Below, piece by piece: positions 34,501-46,411 of a stretch of DNA of 64,000 bases; positions within the stretch are counted from its first letter, which is position 1; the number at the start of each line of letters is the position of its first letter. The notes beneath the pieces were generated by a model that saw only the letters and a program-made list of their open reading frames with translations, was not told the DNA's origin and made no database searches. The stretch covers positions 164,609,509 through 164,673,508 of the forward strand of contig OX235262.1 of the NCBI GenBank assembly GCA_944472135.2, in the 5' to 3' direction. Origin of the DNA: Trichobilharzia regenti. Taxonomy: Eukaryota > Platyhelminthes > Trematoda > Strigeidida > Schistosomatidae. The translations under genes were made by a program, and so were the position numbers.

Positions 34501-34645
34501 TTATGTTGCTGCTGCTGAGTGGTTAATAGTAGTTTTCCCGTCGCCAAATTGTTATGTACTCGTCGGCAAATTATTGCTATGTACTGTAATGTTAACTTAG
34601 GATTTTGTTCTAGCTGATTGATTAATCTTGTATGGAATTACTGTT
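34501..34645 (-). mobile_element. Rearranged gypsy LTR end, leader and gag scrap
   Basis: 34501-34536 repeats the LTR end found at 36247-36281. 34537-34557 repeats the leader at 36229-36248. 34588-34626 repeats a piece of gag (35604-35642, encoding LINQLEQNPKLTL). The order differs from that at 36.2 kb, so the locus is rearranged. Confidence 0.65.
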
Positions 34646-34950
34646 GATGATTTAGCTTCCTTATTGTTGGTGTCGTCATTAATATTATTATTATCACTAT
34701 TATTACCATTATTATTATTATTATTATCAATATCACTATTATCATTATTTATCTTATTTTTACATTTACTTACATATTTCTTGATTAATTTATCCGGGTA
34801 ATTATTAAGTTTCAAGGCTTCCTTTATGTGTATCACTTCCTATCTTAGATTTTCCTTGGTACTACTTAGTTTTTGTGCTCGAAAAATCTATCTATATCTT
34901 GTGTTCTAAGTACAGTGAATGTGTCTTCTACATACCTCCACCATACTTGA
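34597..34950 (-). mobile_element. Penelope-like fragment, minus arm
   Basis: Minus strand reads WWRYVEDTFTVLRTQDIDRF (34951 downward), a deletion, then VIHIKEALKLNNYPDKLIKK, then a low-complexity stretch of N and D codons from an ATT repeat (34680-34745). The usual DD is ED here. It faces the plus-strand PLE that follows. Confidence 0.7.
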
Positions 34951-35336
34951 AGAAAAAATGGTTAGTTTTGACATTGACAGTTTATATACACGTATACCAA
35001 TAAATATGGCTATAGAGGCAATCAGAAACGAACTCATTTCTGACCAAAAACTCGAACTGAGGACAAAAGTGCCACTTGAGGACATAATGCTGGGAGTGCA
35101 GCTTTGCCTAACTTCTACAGTATTTCAATTCCAAGGGAAAATATACAAACAAACTGAGGGAGTTGCCATGGGACCACCAATATCCCCAGTTGTAGCAGAT
35201 ATATTCACGGATAGGTGGGAAAAGATAGCGATTGAAGCGTTCACCCCCACCCCAAAAGTATGGTGGAGGTATGTAGATGACACATTCACTGTACTTAGAA
35301 CATAAGATATAGATAGATTTTTCGAGCACATCAACT
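34868..35336. repeat. About 78-bp inverted repeat of the PLE YVDD region
   Basis: 34868-34950 is the reverse complement of about 35255-35336, both coding the YVDD motif region. The arms match apart from a few bases, so the two PLE pieces come from closely related copies. Confidence 0.8.
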
Positions 35337-35408
35337 CGAAAGTAGAGGCAATTCAATTCACTTATGAATTGGAAAATCAGGAAAGGGAACTTCCGATGTT
35401 AGATTGCA
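34950..35408 (+). mobile_element. Penelope-like RT core, plus arm
   Basis: Contains MVSFDIDSLYTRIPINMAIE (motif A), GVAMGPPISPVVADIF (motif B) and WWRYVDDTFTVLRT (motif C with both catalytic Asp). A stop follows (TAA at 35303-35305), then DIDRFFEHINSKVEAIQF and LPMLDCSIW in the same frame. It is the best kept PLE catalytic core here but lacks the N-terminus and GIY-YIG domain. It ends where gag sequence begins. Confidence 0.85.
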
Positions 35409-36225
35409 GTATTTGGTGAAGTTGGACGAGTATGTGTAGATTTACGCGGAATATTAGGAGAAGGTGGGTCAAGAGTGGATGATGAGAGAATTTTGCTCTT
35501 GCGTAATGCACGAATATCAGAGCTTCTCGAAGGTGTTGATTCGACCAGGTGTGTGTCTTTCTGCAAATTAATCAGCCGTTGATATTCATCAGCTATGTCA
35601 TGTAATGTTAACTTAGGATTTTGTTCTAGCTGATTGATCAGTCGAGTTCGGATATCTGTGAAACGAGGAGATTGGAGACTGCATATGAGAATCAAGGCTT
35701 TGAATTGATCATCTGTTAAGGACCTGAGTCGAAATCTCTCACATTCTCGGTTGACTGTGCCAACGTGAGTAAGAAAATCATCATTTTCATTCATTGTCAG
35801 CTTGAGTCAACGATAACGTATGCTGAATAATGAGGAGTGGTCTCCAAAATGTTCACGCAGCAGCTTTATTGTATCACCGAAACACTTGTCACGTGGTTTT
35901 TGGGGTAAAATTAGGTTGCAGTACCTCTCATATTCTGCGGGACCCAATTTACGTAATAACACTCACACCTTCCAAGCATCGTCTTGTGAGGCGAGATCAA
36001 CTGTGAATAAATCCTCATATCGTTGATACCATGTGTCAAAAGTGACATTCGCATCTGGATTATAATTGAACTGTGAAATACTATTCACAATTCCGTCGAC
36101 AGATGGTAGCATGGTATGATTCAGATTGCTTGAAGGTGAAGCTGGACCAGTCTGTTTGTTAATGAACATTTCCATTAATTTCATTTGTTTTTCAAATAGT
36201 AATTCCAATTTAGAATGATCCATAG
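35399..36225 (-). pseudogene. Gypsy-type gag, two nonsense changes
   Basis: A minus-strand gag-like reading frame starts MDHSKLELLFEKQMKLMEMF at about 36223, with FDTWYQRYEDLF and LRSLTDDQFKALILICSLQS, typical of LTR-retrotransposon capsid regions. In-frame TGA codons stand at 35963-35965 and 35817-35819, both fitting CGA to TGA. The frame otherwise stays open for about 275 codons, so decay is recent. Zinc knuckle, protease and pol are missing: the element is cut at about 35408 by PLE sequence. Confidence 0.78.
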
Positions 36226-36279
36226 TTTTCCCCGTCGCCAAATTGTTATGTTGCTGCTGCTGAGTGGTTAATAGTAGTT

Positions 36280-36281
<2 letters not shown>
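36226..36281 (-). mobile_element. LTR end and primer-binding region
   Basis: On the minus strand: CTACTATTAACCACTCAGCA, CAGCAACATAACA (LTR end in CA), then ATTTGGCGACGGGG, placed as a primer-binding site before the gag start. The matching tRNA is not identified. Only about 35 bases of LTR remain; histone H3 follows. Confidence 0.6.
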
Positions 36282-36594
<313 letters not shown>

Positions 36595-36599
36595 TCAAT

Positions 36600-36640
36600 T
36601 CAAACAAGAGTGTGCGAGCAAAAATATATATGAATGTCCG
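36600..36640 (-). promoter_or_regulatory. Possible H3 promoter TATA element
   Basis: CATATATATTTTTGCTCG on the minus strand, about 105-115 bases before the H3 ATG, fits a histone TATA box. The DNA between has no intron signal. Function inferred only from position. Confidence 0.4.
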
Positions 36641-37046
36641 AACAAGTGTGTGAACAATCAATAGACAGTCTTAACATGATTGGCTAATTATAATGGAGTA
36701 CCGATCCATATATACATAACAAAATATAGCAGACATGTCAACAAACACACATATTATATATAATATAAGAGGAATATACATTGTTAAAGGAGACAGGTTC
36801 ATCAAAGTGAAATGGGTACAGACTAAGAGAGCAACAGAAAGAGAGACCACCATACACATATATATATATATATATATATATATGGATACATATCAGAAAA
36901 TGTTAAGTGAAAATAAGAATTCATAAAGAGAACTAACTTACTTGGAATGGTTTATTTGGTCATTAGTCATTTATTTTTGATAGGTTAAATACAAACGATG
37001 CTCTAATATCATTTGGAAAGGAAAAGAAATGAACAAATTTTTCAAG
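36641..37046. other. Unassigned, short (TA)n
   Basis: Holds a (TA)n run at 36859-36883. It may include H3 upstream DNA. Confidence 0.4.
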
Positions 37047-37441
37047 TATTGGTTTTGTAGGGATTCTGTTTGATTGGATGAAGGATTTAATTATGAGTTG
37101 ACATCGTCTACAGAACCATTTGAAAACCAGGACAGTTGTTTCGTCCAGTTATGGACTCTTCATCAGTGCGCACACCCCCCTGGGGTTCCAACCCAGGACC
37201 TTCTGATTCCATGGCCAGCAAGCTCGTAGACCATAAGACCACTGAGACCTGATCCAATGGTCAGTCCATCAATTGTAACTTTTGCCAATATGTGACATAG
37301 CGTGACCACTTCTCAAAGTCTTCTTCGATGAGTTACTGTCTCACCTTCAACCTCCTGTACCCTACCGGTCACGGCTTCCCACTAGAACCCTAGGGAACTC
37401 CCTGAATAGGGCCAGTTGCTAGTGAGCATCAGACCAATTTT
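37047..37441 (-). mobile_element. SINE family B, full unit
   Basis: Complete minus unit: tail, hammerhead near 37128-37172 (core ATGAAGA, GAAA present, stem I damaged), tRNA-like block, body ending CCAGTTGCTAGTGAGCATCAG. About 395 bp, giving the unit size. It joins directly to the tail of another unit at 37442. Confidence 0.85.
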
Positions 37442-37550
37442 CAAGTGTTGGTTTTGTAGGGATTGTGTTTGATTGGTTGGAGGATATGATCATGAGCTGA
37501 CATCAGTTAGAGTACCATTGGAAAACCGGCAGAGAGTACTGGACAGATGA
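37442..37550 (-). mobile_element. SINE family B, second unit (tail only)
   Basis: Tail TCAAGTGTTGGTTTTGTAGG to GAGAGTACTGGACAG, cut within the ribozyme. Same orientation as the preceding unit, so the two are a head-to-tail array. Confidence 0.8.
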
Positions 37551-37881
37551 ATAAATATTTTGTTTTACTTTAGAACTTCTAAATAGTGAATATTTCTTAA
37601 CCACATACTGCATAAAGACTAAAACATTCAGATCTTGTAATGAACAAGTTACTTATGGGTGTACAATATTTTTTTTGTAAGGAAGTTTATTACTAAGTAT
37701 GCATGGGATTTGATTGTGTTACTTAGAATCAATCTACTAGTTGCTGTATTGTAACTGTAACTATAATCTTATGAAAGCTATGAATTGTTAGACTGCTTTG
37801 CTGAAAGTGTCTTGATAAAGCTTGGCGGGAATTCAGTATTGTTATCTACCTCATTGGCGTATAAAGTTAAATTTGTCTTCT
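37551..37881. other. Unassigned, no gene seen
   Basis: No recognised element. Confidence 0.4.
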
Positions 37882-38074
37882 TCGTTTCGTTTCAAGTGGA
37901 ACCTAAGGCTTTAGGCATTAACGCTTCGCTGGCGGTGGTGTTTTTTTAGCCGAATGCTCAACCTTTCTATCTTACCGGGCTGACTACCAGCGAACCAAGG
38001 AGTACGTCGGCTAGAAATCGGACCTGGACCAAATATTTAGTTGGCAAGCATTCAATCACTGAACCACTGTGGCA
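37882..38074 (-). mobile_element. SINE family C, decayed
   Basis: TTCAAGTGGAACCTAAGGCT (RTE-like end), GGTGGTGTTTTTT, CTCAACCTTTCTATCTTACC and a weak head ending GAACCACTGTGGCA. Confidence 0.6.
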
Positions 38075-38484
38075 TATTTGTTGGTGTTTACCTTCCTTAA
38101 TTAGGCGACTTTATGACCACTACAACAACAACACATTGTCATATAACAACAGTTAGTATTCTGATTCAGGCAAATAGTGATGAAATCCATCTGTTATAAA
38201 ATTGATGCATAATTATTTCACTTAACTCTTTTCCACTTAATATAAAACAAAATTTTGCAACTTTGGTCATGTTTACTTTTATCTGAATTAATTTTATTTG
38301 TTTTCGAACACAATGACAGACTATTGTGTAGTGGATGACGTTAGCAGCATAAATTATTGCAGATAAATCGTATTAGATGAAGAATACAGTTTTTGTGTGT
38401 TTACTTGGAGAAACAATGAGTGAAGAAAAATATCTAAATCATGACAGATTTCAAACCACGTTTTCTAACATTGATGAAATTCCT

Positions 38485-39690
38485 GTCACCAGGTAGAACA
38501 GAGAATGGTAACCAAATCTCTAACTCAACTCCATCGACTTTGAAAACATCCTCGACAGACATCGTTGACTCAGAAATAATTTGGAAACTACTTCAATACA
38601 ACACAGTGCCACAAATCATTATCTACCCCGTTCAATAGCTCTACGACAATGTCACATATCAAGTCATCCACAACAGAAAGAAAACTCAGAGAAGCATTCG
38701 AAGTGAAGACAGGAGTAAGATGAGGCTGTCTGATATCACCGATAATATTTCTGACTGTATTAGACTGGGATATGTGGAAGACTGTGAGTGGAGGCGAGAA
38801 GACAGGAATACGCTGGACAGCCAATAAGAAGACTCTAGAAGATCAGTACTTCTCAGATGGTTTCTGATTAATGTCGTACAAGCTTGAAGATATACAGTCG
38901 AAAACCAACAATTTGTCAGAATAGCCAAGAGGCGGAGACAGGACTTCAAATGAACAAGGAGAAGACTGAGTTGATGAAGACAACAAACCAATCAACAACA
39001 ACAACAAGAAGTATCAATCGCCATAAGTGGGAGAAATTTGAAGATCACTTCTTTCATTTATCTGGGCAGAATCGTTTCCACTACAGGGGATAGCACGGAT
39101 GAAAGCGTCAAAACTAGTTGGGATCGGAAAGGCAGGACAGACTAACACTACCCTGGAATTAGTTTGGAAACTTTCTACAATTACCATAAAGAGCGAAATT
39201 CGGATTTTCAAGACCAATGTTATGTGAGCGTTTCTATGTGGTTTGGAAACTTGGTTTACGCGTTACCAAAATTACTTCCAGCAAGCCACTGCAGATTTTG
39301 ATCAACACCTGTTTTTGATCCTTTGCTGAAGATGGGATGGCCAGTGAGAAAGAATTATCAGTAGGAAACTCTGGGAACGAACCAATCAAGAACATGTTAT
39401 TCAAAAATTATTCTGAAGGAAATAGAAATGGATCAGACAGACACTCAAACCGTTCGGTGGCATTTCGTGCAATGTAGGCCTTCGAATGGAAGTCGAATGA
39501 GAAAAAGAGAATTGGGCGTGGGTCTGACATCGACTTGGAGAAGTTTGTGTGAGGAGGAGGAGGAGGAGATGACGGCCTATGCGAAATCCTGGAGGCAGTT
39601 GAAGAGGACTATAGGGAACGGGAAGAGGTGTAGATGTTCTTTTGAAGCCATATATTCCACTCGGAACCCAAGGGATTAGTAATAAAATAA
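38485..39690 (+). mobile_element. RTE-type fragment, decayed
   Basis: Plus strand from the RT motif A region (about 38495-38600, including SEIIWKLLQYNTVPQIII) through the 3' tail (GAAGCCATATATTCCACTCG, AATAAAATAAAATC). Frames are broken throughout. Confidence 0.75.
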
Positions 39691-39781
39691 AATCATCTCT
39701 TAGTGAAATCAATAAGTCAACCGATATCAGCCTAGTGTAATGTTACTATAAGAATAACAGATCACTTGTATTACAGTATTG

Positions 39782-39927
39782 TAATGAGCTGACATCAGTT
39801 AGAGAACCACTGGAAAACCTGGAAGTACTGAACAGCTGTTTCATCCTAGTTTGGGACTCTTCAGAAAGTGATGCGTTTTCCAGTGATTCTCTAACTGACG
39901 TCAGCTCATGATGAAATCCTCCATACA
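39782..39927. repeat. Family B minimal foldback
   Basis: A minus tail plus ribozyme part (39782-39865) meets a plus tail (39870-39927). Arms with GAGCTGACATCAGTTAGAGA and its complement. tRNA head absent. Confidence 0.75.
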
Positions 39928-40335
39928 AAAAAATAAGTGTTAAGATTTTTCTATTATTTTCTTTGTAGCTTCTACATTTATGTACAAAGTTCTTCAGTTA
40001 TATTCAAATGAAATTAAGACACTCAATATGCTTTGTTCTTACTCAAATCTTTCTTCAGCAAATATATATATATGTTCAGTATTTAACACTGTCACTCTCC
40101 GTGAACTCAAACGTTATACACACTCAAGCTACTAAATAGTTTATACGAATTTTTGACTAAATACTTAGATAAAATCATACGATGAACACACTTTACACCA
40201 AAATATTCACATTAGGCATATTTTATGAGTTAACACGTGTTGTGTTTTGACCTGTTTAGAGTGTAGCACAATATTACATTACTTCATTGGTAAGTAAACT
40301 AGGACTCAGTTCATTCTTCAATAATTTAATCTTAA
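39928..40335. other. Unassigned, no gene seen
   Basis: No recognised element. Confidence 0.4.
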
Positions 40336-41372
40336 TATTATTATTATCATTCCCTAGGGTTCCTAAATGGAACACAATGCTTCAATTGAACATCTCCTGT
40401 TCTCTAAAAAACCTCTTTAGCTGGTCCAACGATTATCCATAGTCTCTGATCTCCTGCTGATATTATCTCTTCTATATCACTCTCAGAGTTCCAGTTCGTC
40501 ATTCCCCAGTGGGGCTCCACTAGAAGGCTGGTGCGCAACATCACTTAGTGCTCCCCTCAGCGTGTGTGCTGTCTATCTCCATTCTCTTCGCTATATTTGT
40601 TGAACAATAAGTCCTTGATGCTAATTTCTCCGGCTGATGGTGATTAGTGCTTCTTATTGTTGCTGTTGTTGGTTGGTTGGTTGGTTGTCTTCATCAACTC
40701 AATTTTCTCCATGTCACTTGAAGTCCTAACTCCGCCTCTTGGCTATTCTGACAAATTGTTGGTTTTCGCCTGTATATCGTCGAGCTTGTACGACATTAAT
40801 CAGAAACCATCTGAGAAGTACTGATCTTCTAGAGTCTTCTTATCGGTCGTCCAGCGTATTCCTGTCTTCTCGCCTCCCACTCACAGTCTTCCACATATCC
40901 CAGTCTAATACAGTCAGAAATATTATCGGTGATATCAGACAGCCTCGTCATACTCCTATCTTCACTTCGAATGCTTCTCTGAGTTTTCTTTCCGTTGTGG
41001 ATGACTTGACGTGACATTGTCATAAGGCTGTTGAATGGAGTTGATAATGATTTGTGGCGCTGCGTCGTATTGAAGTAGTTTCCAAATCACTTCTCAGTCA
41101 ATGATGTCTGTTGTAGGTGTTTTCAAAGTCGATGGAGTCGAGTTAGATATTTGACTTCTATTCTATCTTCTATTCGATGATGATGATGATGCGTAGTGTT
41201 GCGATTTGATCAGAACATGATTTGCCTTTCCTGAACCCAGCTTGTTCCGGGGACCAGAGATTTATTTTGAGTGCATCTTTTCGTCTCTCCAGGATGACGT
41301 GACATAATATTTTGTTTGGCATGGACAAGAGCATGATTCCTCTCCAGTTCTTCCAGAGGTCACTGTGAGTTA
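40336..41372 (-). mobile_element. RTE-type 3' part
   Basis: Minus strand. Tail at 40336-40390 (TTCCCTAGGGTTCCTAAATG), coding blocks RRLIGRPAYSCLLAS-like region near 40830-40880 and AGFRKGKSC-like region near 41210-41245. Several frame breaks. Related to the 38.5 kb copy: the frame 40739-41014 reads almost the same as the antisense of 38588-38991. Confidence 0.75.
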
Positions 41373-41399
41373 ATATTCATAATAATGTTTTCATTTCAA

Positions 41400-42720
41400 A
41401 TAGTACTTCTGATACATTGTGGAATTTTCAGCGGGTAGTACAATGTTACACCTAATTTTCTCTTTACATTACATATAAGGCAGAGAAATGCTTAACATGG
41501 CATTTACACTGACAATAATTGCTATAAGAATATGAATGTTACACTGAAATTAATTAGAAATAGTGATAATACTATGTCAATTGAAGACAAAATAAAAAGG
41601 TAGGTTTACTTAGAGTTTCTCAGGAAGTTAGTAGCTTCATGCTTAACACTTTTTCCAACATATAAAATGAGCGCTAAACATGGTATCGTAGAGTTCCTGT
41701 ACTTAGTTGTTTCAGCTTCTAGTCCTACCTGATGAGATGAAAGGTGAAAGACAATGCTTAGAGTCCAAGAAAATTACACTTACTAATCTTTTGTGTGTCT
41801 GTCAATAACAGTATTGACGAATAGCTTTAGGAATACCCCATTCGCCCAAATGACAGCTTTTAATGTCCTTCGTAATCTGGCGCAGTCTTTCTTAATTAGC
41901 CGAGGAAGAGTTAAGTAGGAGCAATAAAGAAGAATAGGTAAAATACAAGAATGGATAAACTGCATAAGTAAAACCTGATTGATGCTGCATTGTCTTGACT
42001 TCCTTACGTAGAAAGTTAAGCGGAACATCTTTCTAGAAATAAACAAAATGTAGGAGGTCCAAGGAAGATGAGAGGAAAGACACAATCTAAGGTATTTGAT
42101 ATTATTTTTCGTTTATTTTTTTACGTTCCCAGTGGAACATGGGGCTTCAAGCTAGAGGCTTGAAGTTTCATTAGCAGTGGTGTTTATTCTTACGGGATGG
42201 GGTTGCTAGCCTCATACCCAACCTTCTCTATTTACCAATTTTCTTACTGACTTAGCAAGGTAAACGGGTGCGTTGGCCTGAGATAGAACTCCGAACCACA
42301 TGCGCGATTGGCGAGCATTCTATTGCTGTACGACTGACGCGTGATTTAACATTCTACTCAGTTTCAAATTCAGTGCCTTCTATTGTGCAACGATCATAGG
42401 AGGGAATCAGTTCATGTAAATCACGTTTTTGTCTGAAATTGAAATCAACAATGTGACCTTTGAAAGGATTTACTTCAAGATCATTTGACAAGGACCGTTG
42501 ACTGATAGTAAAAGGCTATCGCACTTAGAACAGTCTGATTAAGAAGCAACCGGCAAAGAAACAGTCAAATCATTGGCATACTTAATAAAGTTAGCTTCAT
42601 CAGAAAACGAAAGACAGCAAAAAAAAGGAGGAAGAACAATACCATGAGGAACACTAGCTACAGAAATTAAAGACAATCTAGCCGACTAATTAGTACTCAA
42701 AAAAGGCTGTATTTTATAAT
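41400..42720 (-). mobile_element. CR1-type non-LTR element with nested SINE C
   Basis: Minus strand. Before the SINE: SVPHGIVLPPFFCCLSF (RT motif B region) and FIKYANDLTVSLPV, motif C with YADD changed to YAND. After it: LRLCLSSHLPWTSYILFISR, MQFIHSCILPILLYCS and LKAVIWANGVF, the CR1-like C-terminus. SINE C (42113-42342) splits the frame, which also has stops. No endonuclease part seen. It is the only CR1-type copy I recognise here. Confidence 0.7.
42113..42342 (-). mobile_element. SINE family C, nested in CR1
   Basis: TTTTTTTACGTTCCCAGTGG start, GCTAGCCTCATACCCAACCT body, head to CGACTGACGCG at about 42342. CR1 coding sequence continues on both sides. Confidence 0.87.
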
Positions 42721-42894
42721 AGAAAATTTCCAGTGAAGAGATATCTGAATACAGGACCACTCATCTTCAATACATATACAGCATGTCTAATTCTTCATCG
42801 GTTCAGATAATTCAGCTAGAAGTCATTTCATGAAAAGCAAATAATCAGGAATAAAACAACTGACTACTAATAAACCCAAAGACTCTTAACAATA

Positions 42895-43518
42895 ACAATA
42901 GACAATAATTCGAAAGAGATCACATCTCCCACTTACCTAGATAGCATCATTTCGACTACAGGCAGTAGCACGGATGAGAATTTCAAAACCAGAATAAGAA
43001 AGGCAAGACAGACCTTCATCACTCTGAAATCATTGAGGAGATCTTCTGCACCCAGCATAAAGAATACAATTCAGATTTTCAACACTAATGTTAAGTCAGT
43101 CAGTTCTTCTCCCTATGCATCAGAAACTTTGTCCATCATGAAAATTGTTTCCAGCAGACTACAGACTACTATCAACAGCTCCCTAAACTTGCTCTATACT
43201 GAAGATCAGATGACCAGCAGGTTAAAAAGAATTAGCAACAGAAAACTCTGGAAACAAACCAATCAATAACCTGTTGCTCAACAACTATTTCGAAGAATAT
43301 GGTGATATATCGGGTACACTCTGAAGAGACCGTTGAGCGGCATGGCGTGCAAAGCCCTCGTGTGGAACTTGGATGAGAAACGAGTTGGACATACTACGGT
43401 GATATTGAGGAGATCGTGTGAAAGGAAATGATAGCCTGTGGGAAATTGTGGAGCCAGCCAAAGAGGACTGTGGAGATGTTCTCGTGAAGCCCAACATTCC
43501 ATTCGGAACCAAGGGTAC
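42895..43518 (+). mobile_element. RTE-type 3' fragment
   Basis: Plus strand; the frame 43033-43269 reads RRSSAPSIKNTIQIFNTNVK. Ends CATTCCATTCGGAACCAAGG and runs into (TAA)n at 43519. Closest to the 31.8 kb copy. Confidence 0.78.

Positions 43519-43561
<43 letters not shown>
43519..43561 (+). repeat. (TAA)n tail of RTE copy
   Basis: About 14 TAA units forming the 3' end of the RTE fragment, the usual kind of tail for this clade. Confidence 0.9.
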
Positions 43562-45218
43562 GTAGTAGAATCAATCCAAAGAGTTGCATATCGTTTAATA
43601 AATACATTAATGTTAATCCAATGAATTAGAATTCAGTCAGTCACACCTTTGATTGTTCTCATTTTATCAGTAAACATCAATTCTTATTTTCATCTTTAAA
43701 ATCCTCCTAATCACAAAATTTATTTTTACAGTACCTAGGCCTTACCTTATTTACCTATTTATCTGTTAATTGAATATACAGACATTTACAGTAATAAGAC
43801 ATATAACAAATAAAACTTGTACATTGAAAGTTGGTGTGCATGTTAAACTCTATGTGTCCACTGGTATATATATCGATACGATGATAGTCAAAATATTTTT
43901 GGGGTTTGTTTTGCATATATACATATATAGGTGTCAAAAAATAAACAGTTAACTAAAAAACCTACTTGAAGACACACAGTTTCTCTTTATTTATTATGCT
44001 GGATAAAAGTCATTTTTATCCATACCATATTTCTTTATCACCACAAGTTGTCGTCCAGTGAGAAAGGTGTGTATATGTATATGTGTGTGCGTGAAACTGA
44101 CTAACCCGGGGATTATAAGACAATCAACAAGTTTACTGTGTGAAGAATCTGTCAAATATATTGGCATTTTCTTTTCTAAAACAATAAAGTAATATACAAC
44201 CACAAACACCACAAGCAATAGATAGACTTTAACCACAACATCCCAGTATTATACTTGTTTGGTGTCATCTCTCATCAAACGGTGTGGGAAGGAAGACATC
44301 AATCCAAAGGTGGACCGGAAATATAGATATCCTTCTTTTTTGTGTACACATACGTAGAGAAAGGTAAGTAGTATAGTAGTATATATATATAGACCACATG
44401 AAAAAAGAAAGAAACAATCCAACAAGCTAACTGGACAGGTAAAAGACAATGTTTCATGGACAACACGAAAAATGAAATGCATTGTACCATTTACTTATGA
44501 TTATTGTTTCTATATCATATATGAAAATACAATATTGTCCGGGTGGTCTGTCAAACTAAGCGCACTGTATAAAATTTCTTCATATATATATATATTTGAG
44601 TATACATGCCTGCTACTGAAGTGAACATATACACAACATCCAGAGTGTTGGACATCATCTAGTTAAGTTAACACACCGGATTTTGACAGCTCTGTCCGAC
44701 TGACAGATTTTACACCTACAAAAAAAAGAAAGAAAGAGCGTGATTTGAAGAGCAGTTTTTTTTTCCTCTCTAGTGTTTATCAACAGATACTTGTTTCTGT
44801 TTATGTAAAAAATATACATATAGAGAGAGAGATATGTGAAAAACACATTTTTACAACTACACATTCTCCTTATCAACATAGAGATAGAGAGAGATATAAA
44901 TCAAAATTACTATGGATCGTGATGTATAAGAAAACCAATACAAAATAATTATGATTAATATCTGAGATATAATCACCGTGGCATATTGTGATGGATAGTC
45001 GTTTTCTGTCAATCATATAAAGCTGTTCAATACATTGTTACCATTGTTAAACATTACTTGACTAAAATATGTGTTAGTAGGCACTGTGTAAAACTGACTT
45101 AGTTGCATAGACCAGTTTCGAGGTAGTGAGATGTTGAGTCATTGACGTCAGGAATCGATTTTGTGGCTAACCAGGTTAATATCTCATCGCAAATTAGTAT
45201 CCCATTATTTATTTGGCT
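43562..45218. other. Unassigned 1.6 kb, no gene seen
   Basis: Rich in TA and GA dinucleotides with many short low-complexity frames on both strands. No family resemblance. Confidence 0.5.
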
Positions 45219-45505
45219 ATTGGTGACTAGCAGTGGAATTCGGGATGCGTTCTATTTAAGACTCGTCAGTCAGATGTGCGTGCATTCTCAGTGCAGGGTC
45301 AGAGTTCGCGCTGAGACTAGGACCAGTGCCCATTGTTTTGAAATGCCAAAGCGTTATTCACTAGATCACTTGGGCTACGTAAACCAATTGTTGGCAACGA
45401 GTATCATTTATTATTTATTTAAGCTAATCTTCATTTCCCACTGGTTGATTATATTGAACTGAAGTATTTGGCCCCTGTTGACATGTCGGCTGGTAACACG
45501 ACAGC
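45219..45505 (-). mobile_element. Smalpha-type SINE
   Basis: Minus orientation, tail to about 45505 flowing into a head, tRNA-like block, and hammerhead at about 45236-45278 with CTGACGAG kept but a 7-base deletion removing most of GAAA and stem III. Inactive. Confidence 0.7.
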
Positions 45506-45540
45506 TTCATTGATATCTCAGGTTTAACATGTCGTTATTT

Positions 45541-45712
45541 TGACTGATGGTGACTAGCACTGGAACGAAGGATGCGCATTTTGTCCTATTCGGGACTTGT
45601 CAGTTGGTTGTACTAACAATCCCCGATGAACAGGTGCTTTTCCTATTGGGACTTGAACCCAGCAATCATCGTTCAATAGGCTGTGAGAACCACTACTGAA
45701 CTACTTGAGTCC
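45541..45712 (-). mobile_element. Smalpha-type SINE, minus arm
   Basis: tRNA-like block with B box GGGACTTGAACCCAGC near 45649, and a hammerhead at about 45560-45605: core CTGACAA (G changed) and AAAA for GAAA. Confidence 0.68.
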
Positions 45713-45990
45713 AGGGGATCTAGTAGATAGTGCTTCAAGATTTGAAATTATGAGTGTTGGATTCGAGTCTCACTGGGAACAATATTATTCACTGAGGGTT
45801 GAAGTGCATCCGAATGGCGAATCTCGAACAGCAAAAAATGCTCATCCTGGATCCCAGTGTTAGTCACCATACACAAAAATAACTTCAAATTAATCTTCAA
45901 CCATCACTGAGGTATCCGTACGCGGAACCCAGGTGTCAACAGAGACTAAACATGCCGGTCCGATATAATCAATCAACGGGAAATTCTAAA
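45713..45990 (+). mobile_element. Smalpha-type SINE, plus arm
   Basis: Head to head with the preceding copy. Head GGGGATCTAGTAGATAGTGC, B box GGATTCGAGTCTCACTGG, ribozyme relic CGAATGGCGAATCTCGAACA, and a tail with AATCAATCAACGGGAAATTC. Confidence 0.68.
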
Positions 45991-46411
45991 TAACCCAAAA
46001 ACAGTTCATATGTATTTTGATGAATACAGTAAAACTCCAGGTCATCTTATCTCACCTTTTTTTAAACTGATTTCATAGGCATTTCATGGCATTCTATGAT
46101 CATTTGGTTTTATGAGTATCATCTTTGGTCAATAGGTTAAATAAACAAAAAGTTCAGTGAAATGATGTAATGAGTGCATACTCTTGAAAGAATAAATCCA
46201 AATCTATTACTGTTAATTTTAATTTTATGTACTTTATTAGAAGAGCTTCTTTTAAAATGAATGTTGACAGTACACTTTTTATTCAGCAAACAGTCTGTTG
46301 ATCATGTTATAAAATAATCACAGCATCCATAACTAGCGAACTCTATGTGACATAGTTAATTAATAATTAATAGGAATATTTGTAGTTCAGGTGGATGATT
46401 TGTAATTATAA
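45991..46411. other. Unassigned, no gene seen
   Basis: No recognised element. Confidence 0.4.

Noticed and set aside
41730..41760. CTGATGAGATGAAAGG as a tiny hammerhead
   Set aside because: No stem II and no complementary stems I or III; chance match in CR1-derived sequence.
43418..43629. Plus frames with runs of I or N codons
   Set aside because: Translations of the (TAA)n tail of an RTE copy.
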